Assembly (NCBI GenBank): GCA_965261585.1
Contig: CBDHDN010000044.1
Span: 1-17,248 of the forward strand
Direction of reading: 5' to 3'
DNA: 17,248 nt
Source of the DNA: CBDHDN01 sp965261585
Lineage (GTDB): Bacteria; Pseudomonadota; Alphaproteobacteria; UBA6615
Shown here: one piece after another, positions 1 to 7,461 of the stretch
Layout of the letters: each line of letters begins with the position of its first letter
How positions within the stretch are numbered: the stretch's first letter is position 1
Translations under genes and position numbers: made by a program
Notes under the pieces: generated by a model
What the model saw: only the letters and a program-made list of their open reading frames with translations
What the model was told of the DNA's origin: nothing
The model's database searches: none

Positions 1-208
1 GCCGCAGCGGCTCCGATCCGCCGGCTTCACCGGCGTCGATCTTCCGATCTTTCATACAGCACGAATCGACTATCCGACCGGCCGGGCCGGCTTTGGGTTC
101 CACACCCCACGCATCGGTGATGCAGGGCGTGCCATGGAGCCCTATGTCCTGCCTTTTTGGAGCCATTAGGGGTCAAACGGGGCCGTGCGATTGTTGGACC
201 GAGCGTAT
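1..208 (+). repeat. Left arm of long inverted repeat
   Basis: Bases 1-123 are the reverse complement of 2924-3046 with only about five mismatches. From 124 to about 208 the two arms still align without any gap, at roughly 60-65 percent identity, with conserved islands GTGCCATG and TTGTTGGACCGAG followed by GTAT. The arms point toward each other. The window begins exactly at the arm, so the true outer end may lie outside. No protein is supported here; the open frames crossing it are GC-driven. Confidence 0.9.
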
Positions 209-212
209 GTCG

Positions 213-320
213 GTCCGAAACTCGCGGATCATCATCGCCCTGTCCCTGCACGGCCCCGCCTGTCATGCCGCGAAACTCGCGGATGCCCGGAGCGAAACAC
301 GAGCGAAACACGAGCGACAT
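213..320 (+). repeat. Array of short palindromes and 11-bp tandem repeats inside the left arm
   Basis: Directly inside the left arm is a degenerate copy of an element (about 215-229), then a perfect palindrome CCGCGA-AAC-TCGCGG at 269-283, about 55 bp further in. Two identical tandem 11-mers GAGCGAAACAC follow at 290-300 and 301-311, with a partial third copy starting at 312. The shared core is GAAAC followed by T or A and then CG, and it recurs near 369-377. This resembles an iterated operator or iteron-like array. The sequence differs from the array inside the right arm. From 321 to 441 I see no gene, only G/C-rich sequence. Confidence 0.6.
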
Positions 321-441
321 GCGCGTGTTGCGGCCGAGGCGGCACGACTGGCATCCCCTGTCCGTCAACGAAACACGTGCGCAATGGCGCGGGATTTCGG
401 GATGTGCGGCCGGGATGCGCCCGTCCGGGCGCCCGCCCGGC

Positions 442-827
442 TCAGTCCGGAGCGTCCCCGCGCAGCGATTCCTGGAACGCCCCGGGCCTCCGCGACCAGC
501 GCGTCGAAGCTCCTTTTGGCGCCCCTCGCGGAGCATCGCGTCGCGCCTTTCGGTCGCCAGGAACCAAGTCTAGCGGAACATCCGCTCGATCAGCGGCGCC
601 ATCGACGGCGGAACCGGGCCCGAATCGCCGCTCTCCGGGTTCCGGGCGAGCGCCAGAATGCGCTCGCGGACGAACTCCGCCGCCGGGATGTCGTGGGCAA
701 GCGCCGCGCGCTTGACCTCTTCCCACTCGGAAACCGAGAAGCGGATGCTCCTGGTCTTGCGGACGTCTTCCGCCCTGTCGACCGCATTCTCGTCGGCGGC
801 GGTTTCGTTCCGGTCATTTTCGGTCAT
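442..827 (-). pseudogene. Broken ribbon-helix-helix-like accessory protein
   Basis: The intact 5' part encodes 85 residues. A central stretch (RSIRFSVSEWEEVKRAA, then AEFVRER) resembles ribbon-helix-helix or MobC-like small DNA-binding proteins of plasmids. The reading stops at TAG (570-572), but similarity to the paralogue at 1208-1618 continues beyond it. The next residues, TWFLATERRDAML, match the paralogue segment TYIMATKMRAEML. Two single-base insertions (near 506-512 and 475-487) must then be removed to reach FQESLRGDAPD and a TGA at 442-444. An in-frame stop plus two frameshifts suggests real decay. Its ATG overlaps the end of the NYN gene by 14 nt, so the two were probably translationally coupled. 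The DNA-binding role is inferred from the family; the 85-residue product could still be expressed. Confidence 0.65.
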
Positions 828-1150
828 CGCGCCGCCCCCCTATATCCATCTCGCTGGTGCCGTAACCGCGCCGTTCGGGGCTTTCCCCGAGGGTCACGAA
901 CCGGTGGCAGGCGTTGCGGAACGCCTGCGGAGTCTTGCGCTCGCCGAAGCCGTAGACCGCGAACCCGCCCTCCCTGAGCCCGCTGCGCGAGCAGGGTGAA
1001 GTCGCTGTCGCTCGACACGAGTACAAATCCGTCGAGCCGCTCGCGGTACATCAAGTCCATGGCGTCGATGACGAGCGCTATATCGGGCGCGTTCTTGCCC
1101 CGCACATGGGCCGCCTGCTGGTGCTGCACGATGGCGAGATTGTGATGCGG
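814..1150 (-). pseudogene. NYN-domain (LabA/DUF88-like) protein, truncated and frameshifted
   Basis: The fragment carries typical C-terminal NYN (PIN-like RNase) motifs: HVRGKNAPDIALVIDAMDL, then VSSDSDFTLLA, then VYGFGERKTPQAF. The last block is in another frame; removing one C near 978-982 restores a continuous protein ending at TGA 814-816. The N-terminal part of the fold, which carries the first catalytic Asp (normally in a VDxEN motif), is missing. Similarity fades around 1137-1150, just before the oppositely oriented gene at 1208. Family members are metal-dependent nucleases, but this copy should be inactive. It overlaps the downstream RHH gene start, indicating a former two-gene operon. 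Confidence 0.7.
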
Positions 1151-1207
1151 CGCGAGCGGAACGGGACGGCGCTGGACGGAACGATAGGCTGAAGAAGAGG
1201 GCAGGAC

Positions 1208-1618
1208 ATGACGGACAGCAGGCATGACGGGAACAGTGCGGTCGACGAGGAGCGCGGGGATGCCGGTCCGGCCGATGGCGGCAGGGCGGAGAAGCGCTCG
1301 CCGCACTCGATCCGGTTCCTCGATCCGGAGTGGGAACGCATCGAGGCGTACGCGGAGACGCGGGGGCTGACCGGCCCGGAGTTCGTGCGGTTCGCCGCGC
1401 TCGCGGCGATGCAGGCGGGATCCCCGCCCTCCACCGCAGGCGACCGCCTGGCCCCGTTGATCGAGATGACCTTCCGGGCGACCTACATCATGGCCACAAA
1501 AATGCGCGCCGAGATGCTCGACGCCGGCCGCAAGGAAGAGCTGGACGAGCTCGTCGCCGCCGCCCGCGGGTTGCAGGACGAGATACTGGGCGGCGAACCG
1601 GCCGAAAAAAACGGGTAG
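1208..1618 (+). CDS. Ribbon-helix-helix-like small protein, intact paralogue
   Basis: This 136-residue protein has an acidic, low-complexity N-terminus of about 30 residues. A core from about residue 33 (HSIRFLDPEWERIEAYAE, GPEFVRFAAL) matches the broken gene at 442-827 and resembles ribbon-helix-helix or plasmid mobilisation accessory proteins. The C-terminus (LAPLIEMTFRATYIMATKM, then EELDELVAAARGLQDEIL) looks helical. The ATG follows a purine-rich AGAGGGCAGG ribosome site. It begins about 60 bp from the truncated end of the divergent NYN fragment, so it has probably lost its original upstream partner. The DNA-binding role is inferred; no experimentally named homologue is recognised. Confidence 0.7.
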   Translation: MTDSRHDGNSAVDEERGDAGPADGGRAEKRSPHSIRFLDPEWERIEAYAETRGLTGPEFVRFAALAAMQAGSPPSTAGDRLAPLIEMTFRATYIMATKMRAEMLDAGRKEELDELVAAARGLQDEILGGEPAEKNG

Positions 1619-1658
1619 ACGAAGGCGGGTCCCCGCAGGCGGCGCCGGCAAACGGGGA

Positions 1659-2267
1659 TCAGGTTGCCGGCAGGAGCGCAATCTCCGCCCAGCCGCCAGC
1701 GATCCATTCATGCAGGGCCGGAGGGACGTCGGGCTTCTCCTTCCAGTCGTCCGGGTGGGAAACGAAGCCGAAATACACCCGCCCGCCGCAGCACCCGGCG
1801 ATCTGCGAACACTGTTCGAGGATGTCTTTTTCCCGGACGCCCCGGTGCGCGGCGATGAACAGCTTGTTCTCCGCCGAACCCATGACGAGCTTGCTCATGT
1901 CGATGACGATGTCCCGCGTGGTCCCTCGGCTAAACTCCGACTCGATCTGCCAGTGGCATTGGGCGATGAACTGGAGGGGCTGCGCCTTCTTCTGAAGCGA
2001 GTTCGTCTCCGACACGCTGCATACCGCGAGATCGAACAGCAACTCGTTTATCTTGAACTCGTCCCGGTTCCCGCGGTTGCCGGACCAGAACAGCTTGTGC
2101 CGGTCGCCGCTGTAATGCTCCCTGAACCGCTCGGCCAGCGAGCGGATCCAAATCCGGGACCGATTCTTATTGGTTTCCTGCTGTCCGCCACACTCGACGT
2201 CGGCGCAGCGGGCGTCGTTCCAGGCGTTCAGGACGACCTCGCCGATGTTGCCGCGATGGACGGGCAT
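1659..2267 (-). CDS. Conserved hypothetical protein, possibly nuclease-fold
   Basis: This encodes 202 residues. The start is well supported: AGGAGG lies 6 nt before the ATG, and a TACAAT -10-like box lies about 25 nt upstream. Codons (AAT, AAA, ATT, TTC) are less GC-rich than in neighbours, hinting at foreign origin. I recall similar hypothetical proteins sharing the pattern NELLFDLAV (about 74-82), WQIESEF (106-112), DMSKLVMGSAENKLFIA (123-139) and GRVYFGFVSHPDDW. The acidic and lysine positions (E75, D79, E109, E111, K126, K135) would be compatible with a PD-(D/E)XK-like fold, but this is a guess. There are no membrane segments and no signal peptide. It converges on the RHH-like gene with a 40-bp gap. 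Confidence 0.6.
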   Translation of the reverse strand: MPVHRGNIGEVVLNAWNDARCADVECGGQQETNKNRSRIWIRSLAERFREHYSGDRHKLFWSGNRGNRDEFKINELLFDLAVCSVSETNSLQKKAQPLQFIAQCHWQIESEFSRGTTRDIVIDMSKLVMGSAENKLFIAAHRGVREKDILEQCSQIAGCCGGRVYFGFVSHPDDWKEKPDVPPALHEWIAGGWAEIALLPAT

Positions 2268-2645
2268 TCCAACCTCCTGCGTCCAGATTGTACCATCGGC
2301 TCCCTATCATGCCGCTCGCGCCAGGCATATCCCCTTGCCTCCGGGCCGTGCGGCATCGGCGGAATGAGCCGATGAGCGGCCGTTCCGGTCGAGACGGACG
2401 GCGCGCGAAGGGTCCGACCGGCTGGGACGAGGGTCCGCTTCGGGTTCATCTGCGGTCCGGAAGGCGGGCGGATCGGTCTCCGATCGTCGACTTTCGGCCT
2501 CAAGGGTCATTGCGGAAGCGACGACGGCGCAATCTTCGACGGTCGTCCCGAGGAATCCGGACCGACGGATTCGTTGCGTTCCCGGCTCGCCGGACCATGT
2601 CCTGCTCGAGATTGTGACCGGTTCGCGACCGAAAACGGGCGCGTT

Positions 2646-2663
2646 GCGTCCCGGCCGGGACGC
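2646..2663. repeat. Perfect 18-bp palindrome
   Basis: GCGTCCCGGCCGGGACGC is fully self-complementary. A related CCCGGGACGG follows about 12 bp later. It lies in the gene-free stretch 2268-2705, between the 202-residue gene and the palindrome array. I see no gene in that stretch; the open frames there come from GC bias. It could be a protein-binding site. Confidence 0.55.
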
Positions 2664-2705
2664 TGAATTCCGCCCGGGACGGGCCGATGTGTCCGGGAAT
2701 CGGAC

Positions 2706-2837
2706 GGTTCTCCAGAGAACCGCGGGCCTGAATCGACGGTTCTCCAGAGAACCCTGAGCCGCTCTGGGCGGTTCTCCAGAGAACCGCGCTGAAAAAAACA
2801 GAAGCGATTCCAGTAGCTTGGCCGCGGTTCTCCAGAG
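2706..2837. repeat. Four-copy array of GGTTCTC-CA-GAGAACC palindromes
   Basis: Three perfect 16-bp palindromes lie at 2706-2721, 2738-2753 and 2770-2785, spaced exactly 32 bp apart (about three helical turns). A fourth, partial copy starts at 2826 (GGTTCTCCAGAG) and runs straight into GTATAC at the inner end of the right inverted-repeat arm. The 16-bp intervals between full copies are unrelated to each other. Even helical phasing suggests a protein-binding array. If transcribed on the minus strand, each unit could also form a 6-bp hairpin with a 4-nt loop. Confidence 0.85.
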
Positions 2838-2838
2838 T

Positions 2839-3046
2839 ATACACTCGGTCCAACAAGAACCAGGCGCCTGCTGGCGCCGATTTAGGCCAATAGGGCATGC
2901 CATAGCTGCGCATGGCACAGCCAGCATCACCGATGCGTGGGGTGTGGAACCCAAGGCCGGCCCGGCCGGTCGGATAGTCGATTCGTGCTGCATGAAAGAT
3001 CGGAAGATCGACGCCGGGGAACCCGGCGGATCGGAGCCGCTGCGGC
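2839..3046 (-). repeat. Right arm of long inverted repeat
   Basis: This is the partner of 1-208. The outer 123 bp (2924-3046) are nearly identical in reverse complement, and the inner 85 bp are diverged but aligned without gaps. Conservation rises again at the inner tip, where the minus strand reads TTGTTGGACCGAGTGTATAC. This block, common to both arms and immediately before each palindrome array, could be a promoter or a protein-binding site. No target-site duplication can be assessed because the left flank is outside the window. Confidence 0.9.
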
Positions 3047-3140
3047 GATTGAGCGGCAGCGAGACGGCGCGAAGTGCGGGCGGGCTCCGCAGGAGCGCGC
3101 GCACGAGTGCCGGGAGCGGGTGCGCGGAAGTCGGCGCAGT

Positions 3141-3176
3141 GGCCGATGCATTTTCGCGAAGCGCAGTGCATCGGCC
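3141..3176. other. Strong hairpin beyond the DUF2493 gene
   Basis: GGCCGATGCA at 3141-3150 pairs perfectly with TGCATCGGCC at 3167-3176 around a 16-nt loop. A second hairpin, CGCGGC-GCAA-GCCGCG, lies at 3235-3250. Both sit between the stop of the minus-strand DUF2493 gene (3374) and the inverted-repeat arm, so they could end or stabilise its transcript. Neither is followed by a T run, so a classical terminator is not demonstrated. The stretch 3047-3373 contains no gene I can support. Confidence 0.4.
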
Positions 3177-3373
3177 GGTGACGCGGACGCCGAACAGTAA
3201 CGCCGGCGGCGAGCGCAGCGAGCCGGACGGTGGACGCGGCGCAAGCCGCGACGAGCGCGGTGCGAAGCGCGCGCGAGGGGGACGGCGCCGGCGCGACACC
3301 GGTGCGAAAGAGGAACGGGCCGCGCCATCCCCGATGCTTCGGAGAATGGACGCGGCCCGCGACGCGCTGCGGT

Positions 3374-4298
3374 CTAGGCCGCGATGCGCTGGACCGGAAT
3401 GCCGAGCTGCCGCGCCTTGTTCGACGAGGTTCTCGGTGATGCCGGAGCCGGGGAAGGCGATGACGCCCTTCGGCAGCAGGTTCAGGAGGTCGTCGTTGCG
3501 GCGGAACGGAGCGGCCCGTCCGTAGCGGTCCCAGTCCGGCTTGCAGACGATCTGGTGGATGCCGTTGCGCTCGGCCCAGCTTGCCGCGATCTTCTCGACG
3601 CCGGGGCCGCCGCCATGCACGAGGATGATGTCGGCGTATTTGGCGCGGGCCTTTTCGAGGCGCTCGATGACCGCTGCCGGGTTCGCGATGTCCTTGCCGC
3701 CGGTAATCGCGACGAGGGTGCCCTGCGGCAGGTGCGCCATGGTCTTGCGGTCCTTGCGGGCGCGCTGGTAGTCGCGGGCGTCGATCGCTGCCGAGGTCAG
3801 CTTGCCGGTCTGCGAGGTGTGCGATCCCCGACGCGGCCGCCACATGCTGCCGGTCTCGACCCGGTAGGCGTCGGCGGCTGCGTCGCGCATGGTCTCGAAC
3901 GCGTCGCGCCGCGCGGTGAGGTTCTGCGAACGGTCCGTCACAAGCTCCAGCTCGCGGGACTTGATCTCGGTGCCGTCCTGCTCGCGCTGGAGGTCGCGCA
4001 GGCCGGGCATCAGCTTGTCGGCTGTGCGGTCGAGACGCTGGGTCTGGCTGTCGAGCATGTTGACGAAGCCCCAGAGCAGGCTCTCGCGTTCGTCGCTGAG
4101 CTGCGTGCCGTCCGGGCCGACGCCCTGGGCGAGGATGCGGAGGGATTCGAGCACCGCCTCGATGGCGTCGTCGGCGTCCCAGACGTCCCGGGTGTCGAAC
4201 TCGTCGCGCTCGGGCGTCGCGCCGTAGCGCGCTGCGTGGTCGCAGGCTGCTGCTGTTGCGGAATGTTCGTGCGCTTCGATGTTGTCGATGATGGTCAT
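3374..4298 (-). CDS. DUF2493 (YspA/SLOG-type) domain protein, C-terminus frameshifted
   Basis: The ATG at 4298 has a GGGAG ribosome site six bases upstream. The product should be about 307 residues. Residues 1-190 are mostly charged and helical. From about 193 the DUF2493/SLOG domain follows, with LVAITGGKD (195-203), ILVHGGGPGVEKIAA (225-239) and FPGSGITENLVEQ (282-294). SLOG domains bind nucleotides or their derivatives; such genes are frequent on alphaproteobacterial plasmids and islands, role unknown. One extra T at 3417-3418 shifts the frame after residue 294. Removing it gives ARQLGIPVQRIAA and a TAG at 3374-3376. Without that correction the frame runs on to about 2307 through repeats, which is not credible protein. 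Either the last 13 residues are truly lost or the sequence carries an error. Confidence 0.8.
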
Positions 4299-4436
4299 GA
4301 CGATCTCCCGATCTTGAGTTGCACCGTTCGGAGCGTTTGCCCCGAGGTGATGGTTCTTTGGGACACGCGCGCGCAGCGGAGCCACCGGGGCCGGAATGAA
4401 TGGCCTGGTGCGGTGCGCGAGTGGTGCGGGCGCAGG

Positions 4437-4769
4437 GAGCGCAGCGACTGAGCCACGGTCGCGCGCCGCGCCGGGCCTAGGCGCCTTGGCGCCGTTTCAT
4501 TCCGAGTCCCGGCCGCAACGGAGCGCAGCGGAGTGGAGGACCCCGCCGGAGGCGGGGTTGGCGCAGTGAGCACGTGTGGCACGATGAACAATCACGTCGG
4601 AGGAGTATTTGTTTGGTCCTGGCACAGCCCCCTTCGGCGGTTGTGCCCGGCAAGGCGTCTGCAATCGATGCGCGGACGTGGCCGCTTTCCCTGGCAAGCG
4701 CAGCGCGCAAGGAGCGCCAGCGACTGGAGGCGATAGGGATAGAAGCGGAAATCGCAGGGAGCGCAGCGA
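4437..4769 (+). repeat. Dispersed GAGCGCAGCGA short repeats and hairpins
   Basis: GAGCGCAGCGA occurs at 4437-4447 and 4759-4769, inside identical 18-mers beginning at 4431 and 4753. Near copies lie at 4521-4531 and 4712-4723, and another exact copy is at 3211-3221. Two hairpins lie between: ACCCCGCC-GGA-GGCGGGGT at 4540-4558, and an imperfect one at 4621-4647 with GGCACA/TGTGCC ends and a TTCG loop. The gap 4299-4970 contains no gene I can support; it looks like repeat-rich island filler between the DUF2493 promoter side and the IS remnant. Confidence 0.5.
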
Positions 4770-4929
4770 CCGGAGATTGCAGCGGATAGCCCGGGCCGAA
4801 GGCATCGCCATGAATGCCATGCCGACACGCAAGCAGACCCATTTGCCGCTCACCCACCTGCCCGCTCCGCCAGGACCCCGGAGGCCCATGCCGCCGCGCG
4901 TTCGAGCACATGGCCGTGACAGGGCAGCG

Positions 4930-5704
4930 GATCGCAATGACAAGCGAGCCAGCAGCCGTCGAGTTCCGCGAGTTCCTCTGCCTGGCCTGGCCCGCCGTGC
5001 GCATCATCGTGCGGGCGGACTCCGGCTTCTGCCGCTGGCGCATGCTGTCGTGGTGCGAGCGTCACGGCGTCGACTACATCATCGGCCTGGCCAGGAACAA
5101 GCGGCTGGAGGCGCTGGCGGCGCCCGTGATGGCCCAGGCGCGCGCACTGTTCGCCACGACCGGCGACAAGCAACGGCACTTCGCCGAACTCCGCTATGGC
5201 GCCGGGACGTGGAACCGCGAGCGGCGCGTCATCGCGCGCCTCGAACACACCGCCCGCGGCGCCAACCCGCGCTTCGTGGTGACCAGCCTCGCCGGTGACG
5301 GCATGGCGCTCTACGACATGCTCTACTGTACCCGCGGCGACATGGAGAACCGCATCAAGGAGCAGTTCGAGCTGTTCTCTGACCGCACCTCGGCCCATCG
5401 CTGGTGGCCGAACCAGTTCCGCCTGCTCCTGGCCAGTCTCGCCTACGTGCTGATGACGGCGATCCGGCGCTTCGGCCTCGCCGGCACCGAGGCCGCCCGC
5501 GCCCAGGTCGGCACGATCCGCCTGCGCTTGCTCAAGATCGGCGCCGTCGTCATCCGCAACACCCGTCGGGTCCGCTTCCTGCTCTCCTCGGCCTGTCCCG
5601 ATCAGGCCCTGTTCACACTGGTCGCCACCAGGCTCGAACCCAGGATAGCGGCCGCCCCTTCGGTCCCTTACACGATCCCAATGCCGTGCCGCGGCAACCA
5701 GTAA
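4930..5704 (+). pseudogene. IS1380-family transposase, N-terminally truncated
   Basis: From about 4975 the translation matches the C-terminal half of IS1380-family DDE transposases. It contains VRIIVRADSGFCRWRMLSWCE, GVDYIIGLARN, NPRFVVTSLAGDG, CTRGDMENRIKEQFELFSDRTS, ANQ-type QFRLLLASLAYVL and GTIRLRLLKIGAVV, then a stop at 5702-5704. The second catalytic Asp (RADSGF) and the Glu (MENRIKE) are present. The N-terminal half with the first Asp is absent, so the enzyme should be inactive; full-length relatives are about 440-460 residues. The frame stays open further upstream to 4814, but that part does not look like transposase. The upstream break near 4930-4975 is probably a deletion or recombination junction. 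Confidence 0.85.
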
Positions 5705-5857
5705 ACGCGACCGCTCGCCGCCACCGAACACCGTAATGCTTCGCTCCTGCACCGCGGCCATGAACCCCGGTCAAAACCCGTCCCAATTCGCCTCATTCGA
5801 GACAGATGACCGGCCCAACAGGACACAATCATTCGCATCATGAAATATCCGGGCTAG
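5705..5857 (+). mobile_element. Right end of IS1380-family element
   Basis: Downstream of the transposase stop, the sequence ends in ATGAAATATCCGGGCTAG (5840-5857). Its reverse complement, CTAGCCCGGATATTTCAT, has the form expected for the terminal repeat of IS1380-type elements. No matching left end was seen upstream, consistent with the truncated transposase. From 5858 to 6089 I see no gene. Confidence 0.65.
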
Positions 5858-6089
5858 TGCACCGACTCAGTCAGAGCCGTCACCGTGGAAATCTGATTCC
5901 GAATACAAAACAACGGGTTGCTCCAGCGCACGGTGAATCATTTGTCTGGATCTGTGCACTGGATCTTGTATCCCAGGCTTCCGCCGGGCCGATTCGCCCT
6001 CTCATTACCATCCCTTTTGTGTCGTCGCCAAGAGGTCGTTTTGCGATTTGACTCTCGCGGCGGTAGACCGCGACAAAATCGCGCGGGCC

Positions 6090-7280
6090 CTAGGCGCCCG
6101 CCGGTGTCGCCCGGTTTGCGATGTGAGCGAGCACGGCCCGGGCCGCCAGTACGCTGGGCGCCGTGCCGCCCAGGCCGAGCTGCCGACCGACCTCGGCGCC
6201 GACGTCTCGTTGCTCGCGCCGGGCCGATTCCGTCCTGCAGCAGGTGCGCCACGGCCTTGGCAAGCCGCCGCGGCCGGCAGTTCGCCTGCAGCAGCTCCGG
6301 CTGCACCATGCGCCCGGCCATGATGTTGACGATGCTGACGAGGCGGACCCGGCGCACCATGATGAAGATCGCGGCGCTGAGCACGCTGACCTTGTGGGTC
6401 ACGACGACCGGCACGCCGGCGACCGCCAGCTCGACGCTGGTCGTGCCCGATTTGACGAGCGCGGCATCCACCGCCGCGAAAACGTCGCGTCGCTCGGCGG
6501 TGTCGCGGGACAGCGTCAGCGGCGCTGGAAAACCGCGGCTCGCCTGCTCGACGAGGTCGGCCACGTTGGCCACGACCGGGATGACGACGTGCAGGCCCGG
6601 CACGCGCGCCGCCAGCAAGCGCGCGGTCTCGCGGAACACCGGAAACAGGCGCGCATCTCGCCGCGCCGGCTGCCGGGCATGGCGCACAGCAACGGCACGT
6701 CGGCCGCAATGCCATGGCGCGCGCGGAACGCGGCGCCGTCGCCGCCGGTCACGTCCTCGACCGCCGGGAAGCCGACATACGTCGCCGCCAGGCCGTGGCG
6801 CTCGAAGTACGGCGGCTCGAACGGCAGCAGGGTGATGATATGGTCGAGATAGCGCGCCAGCTTCGCCGCGCGGCCGGCTTCCACGCCCAGACCGTCGGCG
6901 CGACGTACTGGATGAGCGGATGCCGGCGCCGGCCAGCCGGCGCACCACGCGCAGCGACAGGGCCTGGGCATCGATGGTCACGACCGCGGCGGGCGCCAGG
7001 CGCCGAACGGCGGCGACGATGTCGTCGATGCGCCGCAGCACGCGCGGGACATGGCGCACGACCTCGGCGAAGCCCATGATGGCCAGCTCGCGCATCGGGA
7101 CCAGGCTGTCGAGGCCCTGTTCCGCCATCAACGGCCGCCGACGCCGGCAAAGCGGACGCGCCCACCGGTCTCGCGGCGCAAGGCCGCCATCAGCCGCGCG
7201 CCTAGCGCGTCGCCGGACGGTTCGCCGGCGACGAGAACGATCAGCGGCGCCCCCGCCTCAGCCGCCCCTGCCTCTACCAT
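6090..7280 (-). pseudogene. lpxB: Lipid-A-disaccharide synthase, interrupted by five indels
   Basis: LpxB condenses UDP-diacylglucosamine with lipid X to form the lipid A disaccharide at the inner membrane. The whole protein, about 395 residues, can be read if five single-base indels are corrected. N-terminal GEPSGDALGARLMAALR and FAGVGG come from ATG 7278-7280, followed by a base loss near 7131. Next are MAEQGLDSLVPMRELAIMGF, a loss near 6922, IQYVAPTVWAWKP, a loss near 6874, LLPFEPPYFERHG and MPGSRRGEMR, then a loss near 6652. KSGTTSVELAVAGVPVVV and NIMAGRMVQPELLQ follow, then an insertion near 6220 and a tail ending at TAG 6090-6092. All parts are in order, with family motifs well conserved, which favours sequence errors over old decay. 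It sits at the edge of the island, divergent from the EamA gene and without its usual lpxA/lpxI neighbours. Confidence 0.85.
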
Positions 7281-7461
7281 CACGCTCCGCCCGCAGATGC
7301 GAAACTCCCGGTCTCGCGCGGCTATTTAGGCGCCCGGCGGCGGCAGCGCAAATCGCCGTGACAGACCCTCGCAGTATTCGGACGCACGAATCCGGTGTAG
7401 CGTGGGCGTATCCGAAGCCCTTGAGCTCCGCCTGCCGCCCGTATCCGGCAGGCTGCTGCCG

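Noticed and set aside
570..572. TAG in the RHH-like gene as a recoded sense codon
   Set aside because: Two frameshifts follow it in the same short gene and no other gene here reads through TAG, so ordinary decay is simpler.
93..977. Plus-strand open frame of nearly 300 codons
   Set aside because: It is antisense to the NYN and RHH gene remnants and crosses the repeat arm; no recognisable motif.
2706..2837. CRISPR array
   Set aside because: Only three full 16-bp units with 16-bp intervals, perfectly palindromic and too short, and no cas genes nearby.
2307..3373. Long continuation of the DUF2493 frame toward 2307
   Set aside because: It begins after a clear one-base shift, crosses the inverted repeat and palindrome array, and has Arg/Pro/Ser-rich composition without any family resemblance.
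4540..4558. Hairpin ACCCCGCC-GGA-GGCGGGGT as an intrinsic terminator
   Set aside because: There is no T run on either side and no gene ends next to it, so only the hairpin itself is reported.
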